Origin: Welwitschia mirabilis
Lineage: Eukaryota; Gnetophyta; Gnetopsida; Welwitschiales
Length of the DNA: 64,000 bases
Assembly (NCBI GenBank): GCA_051453625.1
Contig: JBOZIK010000001.1
Coordinates: 247,630,734-247,694,733 of the forward strand
Direction: 5' to 3'
Part shown: positions 35,280 through 44,820 of the stretch, piece after piece
How the letters are laid out: each line of letters begins with the position of its first letter
Position numbering within the stretch: the stretch's first letter is position 1
Program-made: the position numbers and the translations under genes
Notes under the pieces: model-generated
Databases searched by the model: none
What the model saw: the letters and a program-made list of their open reading frames with translations, nothing else
What the model was told of the DNA's origin: nothing

Positions 35280-35620
35280 ACTATAGTGTAGTACCTTCTC
35301 ATCACTAACCATGGGTGTCAGTTAAGGCGATGCATAACCTTAGCTTATTAGTGGTAACCACTTTAGTCAACACATTTATAGGATTCTTTGATCTAAGAAT
35401 TTTCTTTAGTAATAATATTCCATCATCTATTAGCCCATGGATATTTTGGTATCTTAACTAAATATGCTTAGACCTAGAATGAAAAACTGGATCTTTAGTA
35501 AGATGAATAGTACTCTTACTATCACTAAATAGCTTGATTTTGTCTTGTATCTTTTCCAACTCTTTTAGAAGACCCTTTAATCAAATAATATCTTTCTATC
35601 CTCTGATATAGTCATATATT
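35280..35620 (-). pseudogene. Copia RNase H relic (element K)
   Basis: The minus-strand translation reads LKGLLKELEKIQDKIKLFSD, then SKSTIHLTKDPVFHSRSKHI, then IDDGILLLKKILRSKNPINV, ending in VLTKVVTTNKLRLCIAL. This matches Copia RNase H in order, including the conserved SRSKHI block and the terminal LTK block. One in-frame stop (TAG) follows KHI. Confidence 0.88.
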
Positions 35621-35959
35621 CTATTTTACAGGTTGAGATAGTAACACTTTTCTAAAGTTGAGACATCCAACTCATAGCAGTACCTTCCATAGTGAAAATA
35701 TAACCTATAGCACTATCCACATTAGAAAAGCCCTATAGAGCAACATTGATCCATTTAAATCAAAGCATCATACCTAAGGTACCTTTTAGATTTTTTAATA
35801 GCTACTTTATAGCTTCCTAATTCTCCTTACCTATATTAGAGATAAACCTACTAACAACTCCTACTACATGTGCTATATCTATCTTGGTACAAATCATAGC
35901 ATACATCAAACTTCCTACTACTGATGAATATAGCACTATGGACACCTATTCACACTCTT

Positions 35960-36990
35960 TATCTATTTTCTAGAGACTACTTCTTTCTAAGATTAAAGTA
36001 AATTCCTAAAGGAGTGCTTTTGTCTTTGCATCTTAAATGCTAAACCTGTAAAGAACCTTCTCTATGTAGTTTTATTGAGATAATCTAAGAATCCCTTATG
36101 ATACATTTCTACTGATTATCATCCCAAGCATCTGCTAAGCTGCTTCTAAGTCCTTCATCTTAATTTTTTTTGCCAACCTTTTCTTCAATTTATCTATCAC
36201 TTGTAAAATGGATCATGCAGTTAGCATATTATCAAAAAATAAAAGCAAAATAATATAAGAATCAACAAACCTCCTTATGTAATAACAATGATCCATCCCG
36301 CATCTTGTGAAACCATCATTATACATGAATCTATTGAACTTCTTATATCATAGTATAAAACCCTTCTTTAATTCATTTAAACTTTTCTTCAACCTATACA
36401 TAAGTTTTTTTATACTAGCAACTTGAAAACCTTTTGATTGTACCACATAGATTTCTTTCTTAAGTTTACCATAAAAAAAAGTAATTTTTACATCTAATTG
36501 TTCTAGATGCAAATCCTCTATAGTTACAATACTTAGTACTAATCTAATAGTAGTCAACTTTACTATAGGATAAAAATCCTCTATGTAATTAATTCCCCTT
36601 TTCTATTTGTATTCCTTCACTACTAGCTTTGCCTTATATCTTTTGATGTCAACATGTTCTTCCTTAATCATCTACATCCACTATTTTGTAATGCTTTCTA
36701 TTATTATGGTAAGTAAGTATCCATCTATTATTCTTTTAGAGTAAGTTAATCTCATCTCCCAAAATCAACTCCCAATTAACAAAATCTGTTTCCTACATTA
36801 CTTCATCTAAAAATTTTGATTTCCTAGCATCAATTAAGAGTAAATAATGTAAGAAGGAAGAGTACATTTGTCTATTCTTAGGTGTTCTTGCAGACCTTCT
36901 TAACTAAGATTCTAGTATAATAATTATAACTTATCTTTTTAATTTTTGGAATTCTCTTGAGTCCTTCTAGCTACATTACACTTTGAGATT
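35960..36990 (-). pseudogene. Copia reverse transcriptase relic (element K)
   Basis: A 69-codon open segment (36348-36557) reads MTTIRLVLSIVTIEDLHLEQ, then LDVKITFFYGKLKKEIYVVQ, then the KKLMYRLKKSLNELKK block. The first catalytic Asp (in LDVK) is kept. The catalytic YVDD box appears as FFDNM (36225-36239), with Asp to Asn at its second acidic position. Flanking decayed sequence extends to both sides. Confidence 0.85.
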
Positions 36991-37049
36991 TCTTCTAGTT
37001 TAACCTTCTTAGTTTTGACTTTCTATTTCCCTGCATTCTTATATTCTTC

Positions 37050-37215
37050 TCCATACCTGTTCTTGTACATCACATTCTCATTAAATAAAACATACTTGTA
37101 CCTTATAATTTTTCTATTTTGATCATCCAAAAAGTAATAACCAAAATCATTAGAACCTTGACCAACAAAATATCACTTTTTGGCCTTAGGATCAAGTTTA
37201 TCTTGGATATCAAAA
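37050..37215 (-). pseudogene. Copia integrase C-terminal relic (element K)
   Basis: The minus strand reads KLDPKAKK, YFVGQGSNDFGYYFLDDQNR and KIIRYKYVLFNENVMY. These match the conserved block between integrase and RT in Tnt1-like elements. Confidence 0.8.
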
Positions 37216-37322
37216 CCTAATTGCACATATGAAACACAATAAAAAATCATTAAGTATGAGAAATTTACCTCTTTACTTAACTATTCCTCCTTAGATATCT
37301 TAAAACATAGTGGAATTGAAGG

Positions 37323-37601
37323 TTATCTATTTATAAAAAAGGTTGTTATGCTAACTACATCTGTTTCGAACACTTTTAAAAATCCAGAACATATCCTCAT
37401 GCTTCTGGCTGATGCATTCAGGATCCTATTTATCTTCTCTACTATACCATTATACTTTAGTGTTTTAAGAAATATCTTGATCATTCTAATCTCATTCTTA
37501 AAATATAAAGTCATAAACTCTAAGCTATTATTCTTCAATCCCTTGTCTAACCTCAAACATTTACTTTCAAATTTATTTGTTTTTCCACTTATTCCTTTCA
37601 T
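37323..37601 (-). pseudogene. Copia integrase core relic (element K)
   Basis: A 92-codon open segment contains KCLRLDKGLKNN (an acidic position of the core), then the LKTLKYNGIVEKINRILN block with the catalytic Glu (in VEKIN), then ARSMRICSGF and VVSITTFFINR. This order is diagnostic of Copia integrase. The short plus-strand ORF at 37348-37608 is its shadow. Confidence 0.85.
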
Positions 37602-38132
37602 ATTTTAAATACAGAAAACACATCAAATTTATTTTTAAGAAAATAAACCCATACCTTCCGAGTGGTACATCTGTATGCACCACTTCCAACTCCTCAGTCT
37701 TTGATTTTGAGAATCTCACTCTTTTTTGCTTTTCATATACATAATCTTCACACAAACCAACATCAACTGACTGTAAGTCTGGTATTTTCCCCCTTGAAGT
37801 GAGCAGCTTCATTCCCTTTTCACTCATGTCGCCCAACCTTTGATGCCACAATGTCGACTTCAAACCAGAATCAACCACTGAGACTGAATCCTTTTCTGCA
37901 GTCATGTACAATATTCCAATTTTACTTCCTCGAGCTACTACCAGATTTCCTATAATGATCTTCCATGATCCGCTTCCAAATACTGTACTGTACCCTTTAG
38001 CATCAATCTGACCCATGGAAAAAGGTGCTTCTTCAAGCCTGGAACATGTCTGACATCCTACAACTTCAATTTCTTTTAGTGGGCAGTTTTTATGTACACA
38101 TCACTCTTCCCCACAATGTTCAAGGTTTCATC
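37602..38132 (-). pseudogene. Well-preserved pre-integrase segment (element K, copy 1)
   Basis: An open reading frame at 37573-38016 (147 codons) reads TLWHQRLGDMSEKGMKLLTS, SVDVGLCEDYVYEKQKRVRF and EELEVVHTDV. This is the GAG-pre-integrase zinc region of Tnt1-like elements, with one His and one Cys ligand lost (GDM, EDY). The segment is visibly richer in G and C and less decayed than its neighbours. After VHTDV the frame leaves the family pattern, so the 3' part is not authentic. Confidence 0.75.
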
Positions 38133-38232
38133 NNNNNNNNNNNNNNNNNNNNNNNNNNNNNNNNNNNNNNNNNNNNNNNNNNNNNNNNNNNNNNNNNNNN
38201 NNNNNNNNNNNNNNNNNNNNNNNNNNNNNNNN
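38133..38232. other. Assembly gap, 100 N
   Basis: It separates two direct copies of the same pre-integrase/protease segment, so a repeat-induced misjoin is possible. Confidence 0.85.
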
Positions 38233-38490
38233 TACAAGCCAACATAAACTAATTGTAAGTCTGATATTTTCCCCTTTGAAGTGAGCAAATTCATTTCCTT
38301 TTTACTCATGTGGCCCAACCTTCAATGGGACAATGTTAACTTCAAACCAGAATCAATCACTAAGACTAAATCCTTTACTTTTATAGTTATGTACAATGTT
38401 TATACTTATTTCCTTGACTACTACTAGATTTCCTTTAACGATCTTTTATGGCCTACCTTTAAATACTATACTATAACCTTTAGCATTAAC
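38233..38490 (-). pseudogene. Decayed second copy of the pre-integrase segment (element K, copy 2)
   Basis: It aligns with about 37741-38000 (the blocks TGAAGTGAGCARMTTCATT and TTCAAACCAGAATCAA occur in both) but has many more transitions and stops. It is continuous with the protease and gag to its right, so it belongs to the older element. Confidence 0.75.
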
Positions 38491-38781
38491 CTAACCTATG
38501 GGAATAAGGTTTTTCTTCAATCTTATAATTTGTTTGACATTCTGCAACTTTAATTGCTTTTTGTGGTTAGTTTTTATGTATTCATTACTCTTCCTCACAA
38601 TGTTCAAGGATTTATCATCTACAAGATATATCATTTTGAACATACTCGTAACATAGTTATGAAATAACTCTTTATAAGGAGTAGAGTGAAATGATGCATC
38701 TGAATCAAGATTCCATAACTCAATACCATTATCCATATAATAAATTAAAGAATTTGCACTTTTTTTAGTAGATGCATTCAC
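38491..38781 (-). pseudogene. Copia protease relic (element K)
   Basis: A 96-codon open segment reads YYMDNGIELWNLDSDASFHS, then TPYKELFHNYV and LVDDKSLNIVRKSNEYIKT. The active site, normally DSGA, is DSDA here (Asp codon 38704-38706, Gly to Asp next but one). It ends in the LKKNLIPIG block that leads into the pre-integrase region. Confidence 0.85.
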
Positions 38782-38799
38782 AAAATCATCCTACTAATC

Positions 38800-39545
38800 C
38801 TTTTTCTTATTCTTTGGTTCTTTACACTAATCTCTAAAGTGTCCTTTCTTATTATAATTCCAACAAATAATTTCCTTATGATGCTTAGCTTAACTCTATC
38901 ATAACACTAATTCTAATCACATTGAGAGCTCCTACCCCTGCCTTCACTACTTAAGGAAAAATCCAAAGATTCATTTGGATTTATTCTATAAATATCATTA
39001 TTGAAAATCAAGTTGTAAACTTCTGATAGCTTCAACATCGGATCTCTCAATGAATTGCTTATTATAGTCATAATTGCAGACTAACTTTTAAGCAGCGATG
39101 AGAATAAGATAATGCTCTAACTTTATCCTCAAATGTAATATTCATTAAAATCAATTAAATTATGATCTCGTTGAATTTGTTAATGTGCTTTATTACTGGT
39201 GCACCTTTAAACATCCTCAGATTAAATAATAAATGCATTAGATATACCTTTTTTGGAGGCTAAAGGATTCTTATACATATCTAGTAAGAACTTTATCAAA
39301 TCTTGAGTAGTCTTCTTATTGATGATGTTAAAAGCAACATTTCATAACAATGTCAATCAGATTACTTCAAGTGCATAGCAATCTAACAAATTCCAATCTT
39401 TCTTCTTCATATTATTTAGTTTATTCCTTGATAACAGTTTGTGCAAGTTCTTTTAGTACAGACAGTCCTCAATTTGCATCTTTCAAAAACTAAAGTCTAT
39501 TCCATCTAACTTGTTAATCTTAGCTTTTCTATCTTTTGACATCAT
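38800..39545 (-). pseudogene. Copia gag relic with a zinc knuckle (element K)
   Basis: The minus strand reads KINKLDGIDFSF near 39500-39535, then NLLDCYALEVI and NVAFNIINKKTTQDLIKFLL. It ends with a knuckle ICWNYNKKGHFRD at 38823-38875, where the second Cys is Tyr and a stop falls before the last Cys. The layout fits a Tnt1-like gag of normal length, about 240 codons. Confidence 0.8.
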
Positions 39546-39575
39546 CACTTCCACTCCTTCTCCGTGAATATGATT

Positions 39576-39587
39576 ACTTTGATAATA
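39576..39587 (-). other. Decayed tRNA-iMet priming site (element K)
   Basis: The plus strand ACTTTGATAATA equals the complement of TGGTATCAGAGC (GCTCTGATACCA) with a few transitions and one or two other changes. It is separated by GT from the LTR end TGTTAGG. Confidence 0.6.
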
Positions 39588-39589
39588 GT

Positions 39590-39889
39590 TGTTAGGAAAT
39601 GAATCAAACACAATGGAGAAAATCAAAGAACATAGAACACATAAGATTTACGTGGTTTGGTAAGTTGCTATGTTCATGACCATACTAGGTTTTTTATATT
39701 AGTCTTTGAACATTACAATATAAAAGATTAGGTTACATAAGATATATATACTGCAAAATTAGGGCAACAGAGGTACATGGCCTAAAGGACCCACTAGAAG
39801 CTTTAGGGCCTTTTCCCCCATATCCTACTTGAAATTGTCTGGGAAGCAGATAAAAGAATAGACTAAATCAATCACCACAAAATCTAATA
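39590..39889 (-). repeat. 5' LTR of K
   Basis: It runs from TGTTAGGAAATG to AATCTAATA, 300 bases, matching the 3' LTR through to its last bases (ATCTAATA against CTCCAATA). Confidence 0.75.
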
Positions 39890-41086
39890 GTTATTTCTAT
39901 GTTGTTTTAATAATCTACAAATTAGAGTCCTAAATAAGAAATTAAATATACAACTTAATTGTAAATTATAATGAAAGAAAAGAATGTTATTCAGTAGAAA
40001 TAAGTATCTCATGGAAAATCACCTCCTCTGTGATACTAACCCCTACATATGAGGTGATCTTCCCCTAAATCATCTATGCATGAGGATCCTAATCCCCTCT
40101 GGATCTGTTTATGATTGTTTCTAAATTCTATGAGTGACCTTTTTACAAGGAGAAACTACACATGCTTTAAATATTGTAAATCCTAAATTGATAAAACAAG
40201 TAAGACTAGTGAGTAAATAAATAGTAGATTTATAAGAAAAGGATGATGAAATGATGAAGAATAGAGAATGGATAATATAGAATAGGGAAAATAAAGAAAG
40301 AGAACAAAGCATTTGTTCCAAAAATTATAATGGAGCATAACTGAACCACATTCATGTTTAGTAGTATAAATCATGGAAGATTATATCTTATGATTTTTAA
40401 CTACATGATGAAGTAGAATTTTCCATGGTTTGTCACTTGAGGTAGTGCAAATTAACACTGTATTAAATAATAATTATCCTTGAAGAAGAAGAGATCATGG
40501 GTAGACTTACTTAGGACTAGGTAATAAGTATTTGGAGGTAAATATTTGGTTTTTATTGGAGTGTCTAACTAGTACTTGATTGAGAGGTTGAAAACATTTA
40601 ATGGACATTTTCTCTATTCTTCTTTATTTCTGAGTTGTAATACACTAGTTTATTAGAATATCCGCTAAAGCATTCTATTTTATTACTAGCTTATGATGCG
40701 GTATTCCATTGTTTCTACTAGCTTACCACACTATGATGCGATATTCCTACCATTTTTAGTGATTCTATTAGCACAACAAACTCAAAGAATACCAATAATG
40801 AAGGGAAAAGATAGTATAATGGATTGATTAATAATTACAAAAATTAGATTTTATAATGGAGTTTTGTATAAGAGGTATCATCTGCTATTGTTTTAAAGAC
40901 TATGGTTGCCTTAATCAAATGTGTCTAGATATTAATTCAGAACCAAGATGAGATGATCAATTTTGAATATCTTTTCTCTATCTTATCCTGAATACAATAA
41001 CCATACATATAGAAAACCCATTTGACATTAAGCAAAATGTTTTCAATAAGCAATAACACATGACATAATTTGTCATTTAGAATCAT
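39890..41086 (+). other. Unassigned region of J between K and the kinase relic
   Basis: No retrotransposon domain is readable. A local direct duplication of about 16 bases, TATGATGCGRTATTCC, occurs at 40692 and 40732 (offset 40). ORFs at 40121-40374 are low-complexity and overlap one another. Confidence 0.35.
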
Positions 41087-41672
41087 AAGAAGAACACAAG
41101 GCTAGGCTAAATTTCATTAGAAAACTATGCATGAATAATAGAAAAACCAATAATGAACTTTTTAGGAATCATTTCGGTAGGGATTTCCTTAATCCTTTAT
41201 AAAAGTTTACCTCTAGGAAGTGGACTTAGTTCATATACTACTAATGCAGTTGTTATAACTATTGTAGTGAATGCTCTATTTGGAAGCAAGTTAAATAATT
41301 ATATTTCATACTTGTTTCTCTTGGATTTGAGGCTTCTATTAATAAAGTAAGGGTAGTTATTCTACAAGTAATTCCATAAAGGAACATAAGGAGGATTATA
41401 ACTAAGCTACAACATTGATTATAGATATTTGCTAAGAGGATGCTTTACTTTTTAATACTACACTTTTATTGGATTAAAAAATAGTCCACTTATCCCTAGC
41501 TTTTCATCCAGTAAGGCTATTTCTTTGAAAGCAGGTTATTTTAGGTGTACTATCAGTGGAATCCGATCAAATATTAACGTGATATTATTGAAGCTAAATG
41601 TATTAATACATCCATATTCTTTTATAATTAAAAGGAAAGGTATACCTCAATTAGCTTTTCTTTACTAATCAT
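41087..41672 (+). pseudogene. Homoserine kinase pseudogene fragment
   Basis: Homoserine kinase (GHMP kinase family) phosphorylates homoserine in plastids on the way to threonine. Reading 41111-41350 gives ISLENYAXIIEKPIMNFLGI, then ISVGISLILYKSLPLGSGLS, then a VVNALFGSKL block. PLGSGLSS is the GHMP ATP-binding motif. After a frame change, 41300-41390 reads LVSLGFEAS and GSYSTSN, where the ...GYHADN region is expected. Then, near 41490-41560, NSPLIPSFSSSKAISLKAGY and FRCTISG match the C-terminal PLIPG...CTISGAG region. About 70 residues between these blocks are missing, and the N-terminal third is not recognised. There are stops and frameshifts, with no introns; plant homoserine kinase genes are commonly intronless, so this need not be a processed copy. 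It lies between K and the right LTR of J. Confidence 0.75.
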
Positions 41673-43159
41673 TTTTCTTAGGTAGAATATGTAGTCTTTA
41701 TGCAAAATTTTATTCGTAATTTATGGAAGGAGTAGTATTGCAGAGATCTTTATTTAAGTCATCTTTTACATTACTAAGTAAGAGATAACAAACTAGTTCA
41801 TTTATAGATTTATTATGCTTAAACGTTTAAAAGATAGTTTTATACTTAATTTAGAAGGGGAAAAAATCATAGAAACATGATTCTTTCATTATCTTGGAGA
41901 AACTTTGATAATTGCCAGTATGAAGCAATGTAATAATTTATTCCTTCTCAGCACTAATTGGATCAAATGACTAATGTAAATAATGATTTCTAGCTGGATG
42001 ACTTTCATAGTAACCACTAAAAGTAAATAGAATATGCTTATTTGTTGTAGATCCTATCTTTCTTGCATAGGTATGTTTTATTTCAAGAAATAAAATCTTG
42101 GTAATTTTCAGGCTAATTTTATTTGTTTTATATTTTCAGTTATAAAAGGCATAGTAAAGAGTAGTTTAATTTAGGTGCAACCACCTTAATTGTATAGTCT
42201 AGTTTATTTAAATTGTACTTGCTATATTCTAATCTCATTTTAATTACATTGANNNNNNNNNNTTACCATTGGTCGTAGAGCCCTTTATGTTATTTTATGT
42301 CTTCATTTGACTATTAATGTATCAAAGTGGAGAACTATCTCATTAGATGTAAATACTTTTAAGTAGGATTATTTAAGGGATAGCTTTAATTTAGTCAAAA
42401 GGAATTTCTATTTTTAAAAAGAAAATAGAAACCATATTGCTTAGTGGTTTATTGAAGTGAGGGTATCATAACTTGTTATGATGGCAAGTAAAACTATTCC
42501 AAAATAAAGGATTAAATATAATTTTTTTGTTATAGTCTATCTTCTTAATCCAAATTTCAATGTGAGGAAATTTAAGTTTAAACATAATAGAACTTATGGC
42601 ATTTCCTTAAATCATATATTAATTATATTACTCTTGAAGGATACTTTTTTTACTTTTTGTACTTGTCAATACATTTGAAACCATATCATGATACTATCCT
42701 GAAAATCAATTAGAGTTTGGAATATTATGTATAAAATTACTTGTTTGGCTTCTTGCTACACTAGAAGTAAGTAAGAAACATCACATGGAGTCCTATGAAA
42801 TTATATTTGATATGTTAACATAGTTAATGCTTGTATACTTTTTACGATTAAATTTATGGAATAAATTAGAGAACTTAGAAAGGTATCACATTATAATTTT
42901 ATTTTGAGCTTAGTATAAGTCTTTGATAAGCCATTCTTTTTGTCTTTCTTGAAATTTTAATCAAACTTGTTATGGTCTATATACATTTTTATCTCTTTTG
43001 TTAGGATATTATGTTATTCTCTTACTGCCAAGCATTATCTAGAATTTGTTTGAGCGATTATATTCTACTGAAAGACTCTAGTATAAATATTTGTATAAGA
43101 AAAATTATTTGCATTAATCAAACTAATAAATGAGTACAAGAAACTTAGCTACAGCATTT
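41673..43159 (+). other. Unassigned region downstream of the kinase relic
   Basis: No recognisable domain. A 10-N gap lies at 42253-42262. A TATAAATA box at 43082-43089, followed by ATAAATGAGTACAAGAAACT near 43128, looks like the core promoter and transcript start of the right LTR of J, so that LTR may start well before 43160. Confidence 0.35.
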
Positions 43160-44142
43160 TCTTATTTAGTTCTTGGATTATTTTTTTCTTATATCTCCTT
43201 TCTGTTTCATGATGCTCACATTATTAAAAGCCTTATTGGTAGCTCAAATTTTTATTAAATCTTGTAAGTCCCATTTATAAATTGAACATTATAGGTTATG
43301 AATTACTTAGAATTCTTTTATCTCATTCAATGTAAGATTGTGACCCTTTATTAACCTATATTTGATAAATGTTAAATTGCTGAAAATTTTCTCTATAAAG
43401 TAAAGAAAGTAAATTGGTTCCTTCTAGATATATTGGCCTAAATTTAGTAAAATTATATATAGAGAGTAAATGAAGTAAATTGATCCCTTTGAAATATGTA
43501 TGAATCTAGGTTTTTGTGATTTGTTTAAGGTCTTGTTTAAGGTCTTGTTTAAGGTCTTGATCATGTTTTATTTACTTGAGAATCTTAACTTATGCTTGAA
43601 AAACCCCCTTCCTCTTACTTAAACATTTCTATGAACCATATTCGGAATTGTGAAGGTTACAATTCTCATGGCATTCTTGCATGTATAGAACCCACTACAA
43701 AGAAGGCCTTGGAATGAGCTAGCTATTATAGTTTGGATTGAATGCTATTTTTATTCTTGATGTTTAGATCCATGAATGTTGAAGTACTTTGATATTTTTA
43801 AGAAATTTTTATTAATTTTATGAATAGAGATTTATACTCAAGTTTACTTTAAATTATATTAAATACTTTTATAATTATCTTTTCACTCTTGAAATATTTT
43901 GAATGATTAATTATTTGTAATGAAAAAGTTATGCTTATGAATTGTGATATTTGTTATCTTTGAATTTGACCATAAGTTACTATTATCAATTATAGCAAAT
44001 AATGTTCTTAGTATTTGTTCATCATTTTATCAAAGAACTAAGACATAACATAGAAGTAAATTTAGCATAAAATTTTGTATATTACATTTTGGTAAGTGAG
44101 TTTTAAAGTTTTTTTAGTATTAGAAAAGTTTGAGTTGTTACA
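43160..44142 (+). repeat. Right LTR-like repeat of element J
   Basis: A direct-orientation homologue of 31560-32614, ending TTACA at 44142. It lacks about 60 bases present near the end of the left copy and carries a local triplication (43523-43558). The sequence after its end is not a priming site, as expected for a 3' LTR. Confidence 0.65.
43523..43558 (+). repeat. Three perfect 12-base tandem units
   Basis: GTTTAAGGTCTT three times in a row. The left LTR of J has a single GTTTGAGGTCAT at this place, so the expansion is specific to the right copy and is recent compared with the decay around it. Confidence 0.9.
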
Positions 44143-44446
44143 CATATAACTAAAAATTAATCTCCTATTATATAATAATATTATTAATTACTATGATAAT
44201 TCATAAAAGATGTAACATTCATACATTCATAACTTCATGTATCAAAGCAGTAGTTCCCTAGTTCGAATTGGGTTAAATGGTTATAATGATTTAATACAAA
44301 TACAAGAAATAATTTAATTATTTAACATCTTCTTCCATAACTCAAGAAAGCATAGATATAAAAACGTTAGGCATATCACCATTTATGGATACATATTATA
44401 AAATATTTTTTTAATCAAAGGGAATTAGAACTTGTATTAGGATTAC
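44143..44446. other. AT-rich spacer
   Basis: Nothing recognised between the right LTR of J and the microsatellite. Confidence 0.4.
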
Positions 44447-44574
44447 ATATATATAGATACATATACATATGCATATACATATACATATACATATGCACAT
44501 GCAAATGCATATGCACACATGCGCGCGCGCGCGCAGATACACATACACACGCAGGTGCGCAGGCGCGCGCGCGC

Positions 44575-44607
<33 letters not shown>

Positions 44608-44746
44608 CACACACCCACACACACACACACACACACACACCCCCACNNNNNNNNNNNNNNNNNNNNNNNNNNNNNNNNNNNNNNNNNNNNNNNNNNNNNN
44701 NNNNNNNNNNNNNNNNNNNNNNNNNNNNNNNNNNNNNNNNNNNNNN

Positions 44747-44820
<74 letters not shown>
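44447..44820. repeat. Compound microsatellite: (TA/CA), (CG)n, (CA)n, gapped
   Basis: It runs from ATACATATGCATATACATAT-type repeats, through CG alternations (44521-44533 and about 44563-44578), into long CA repeats on both sides of a 100-N gap (44647-44746). The whole tract is nearly pure alternating purine-pyrimidine. The long ORFs of repeated His-Thr or Cys-Val on both strands are by-products of the repeat. Confidence 0.95.

Larger units (their letters stand above)
34905..39889 (-). mobile_element. Nested Ty1/Copia element K (Tork/Tnt1-like), nearly full length
   Basis: On the minus strand the order is 5' LTR (39590-39889), tRNA-iMet-type priming site, gag with a zinc knuckle, protease, integrase, RT, RNase H, polypurine tract and 3' LTR (from the gap to 35204). 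Integrase before RT is the Copia order. The length is about 5.0 kb with about 300-base LTRs, normal for this group. All ORFs are broken. A 100-N gap and a duplicated segment lie in the integrase region. The bases to the right of the 5' LTR are GTTAT; the other flank is in a gap. Confidence 0.88.

Noticed and set aside
41153-41350. Functional short homoserine kinase
   Set aside because: Only about 65 codons are open, the protein has lost its N-terminal third and an internal part, and stops and frameshifts flank it.
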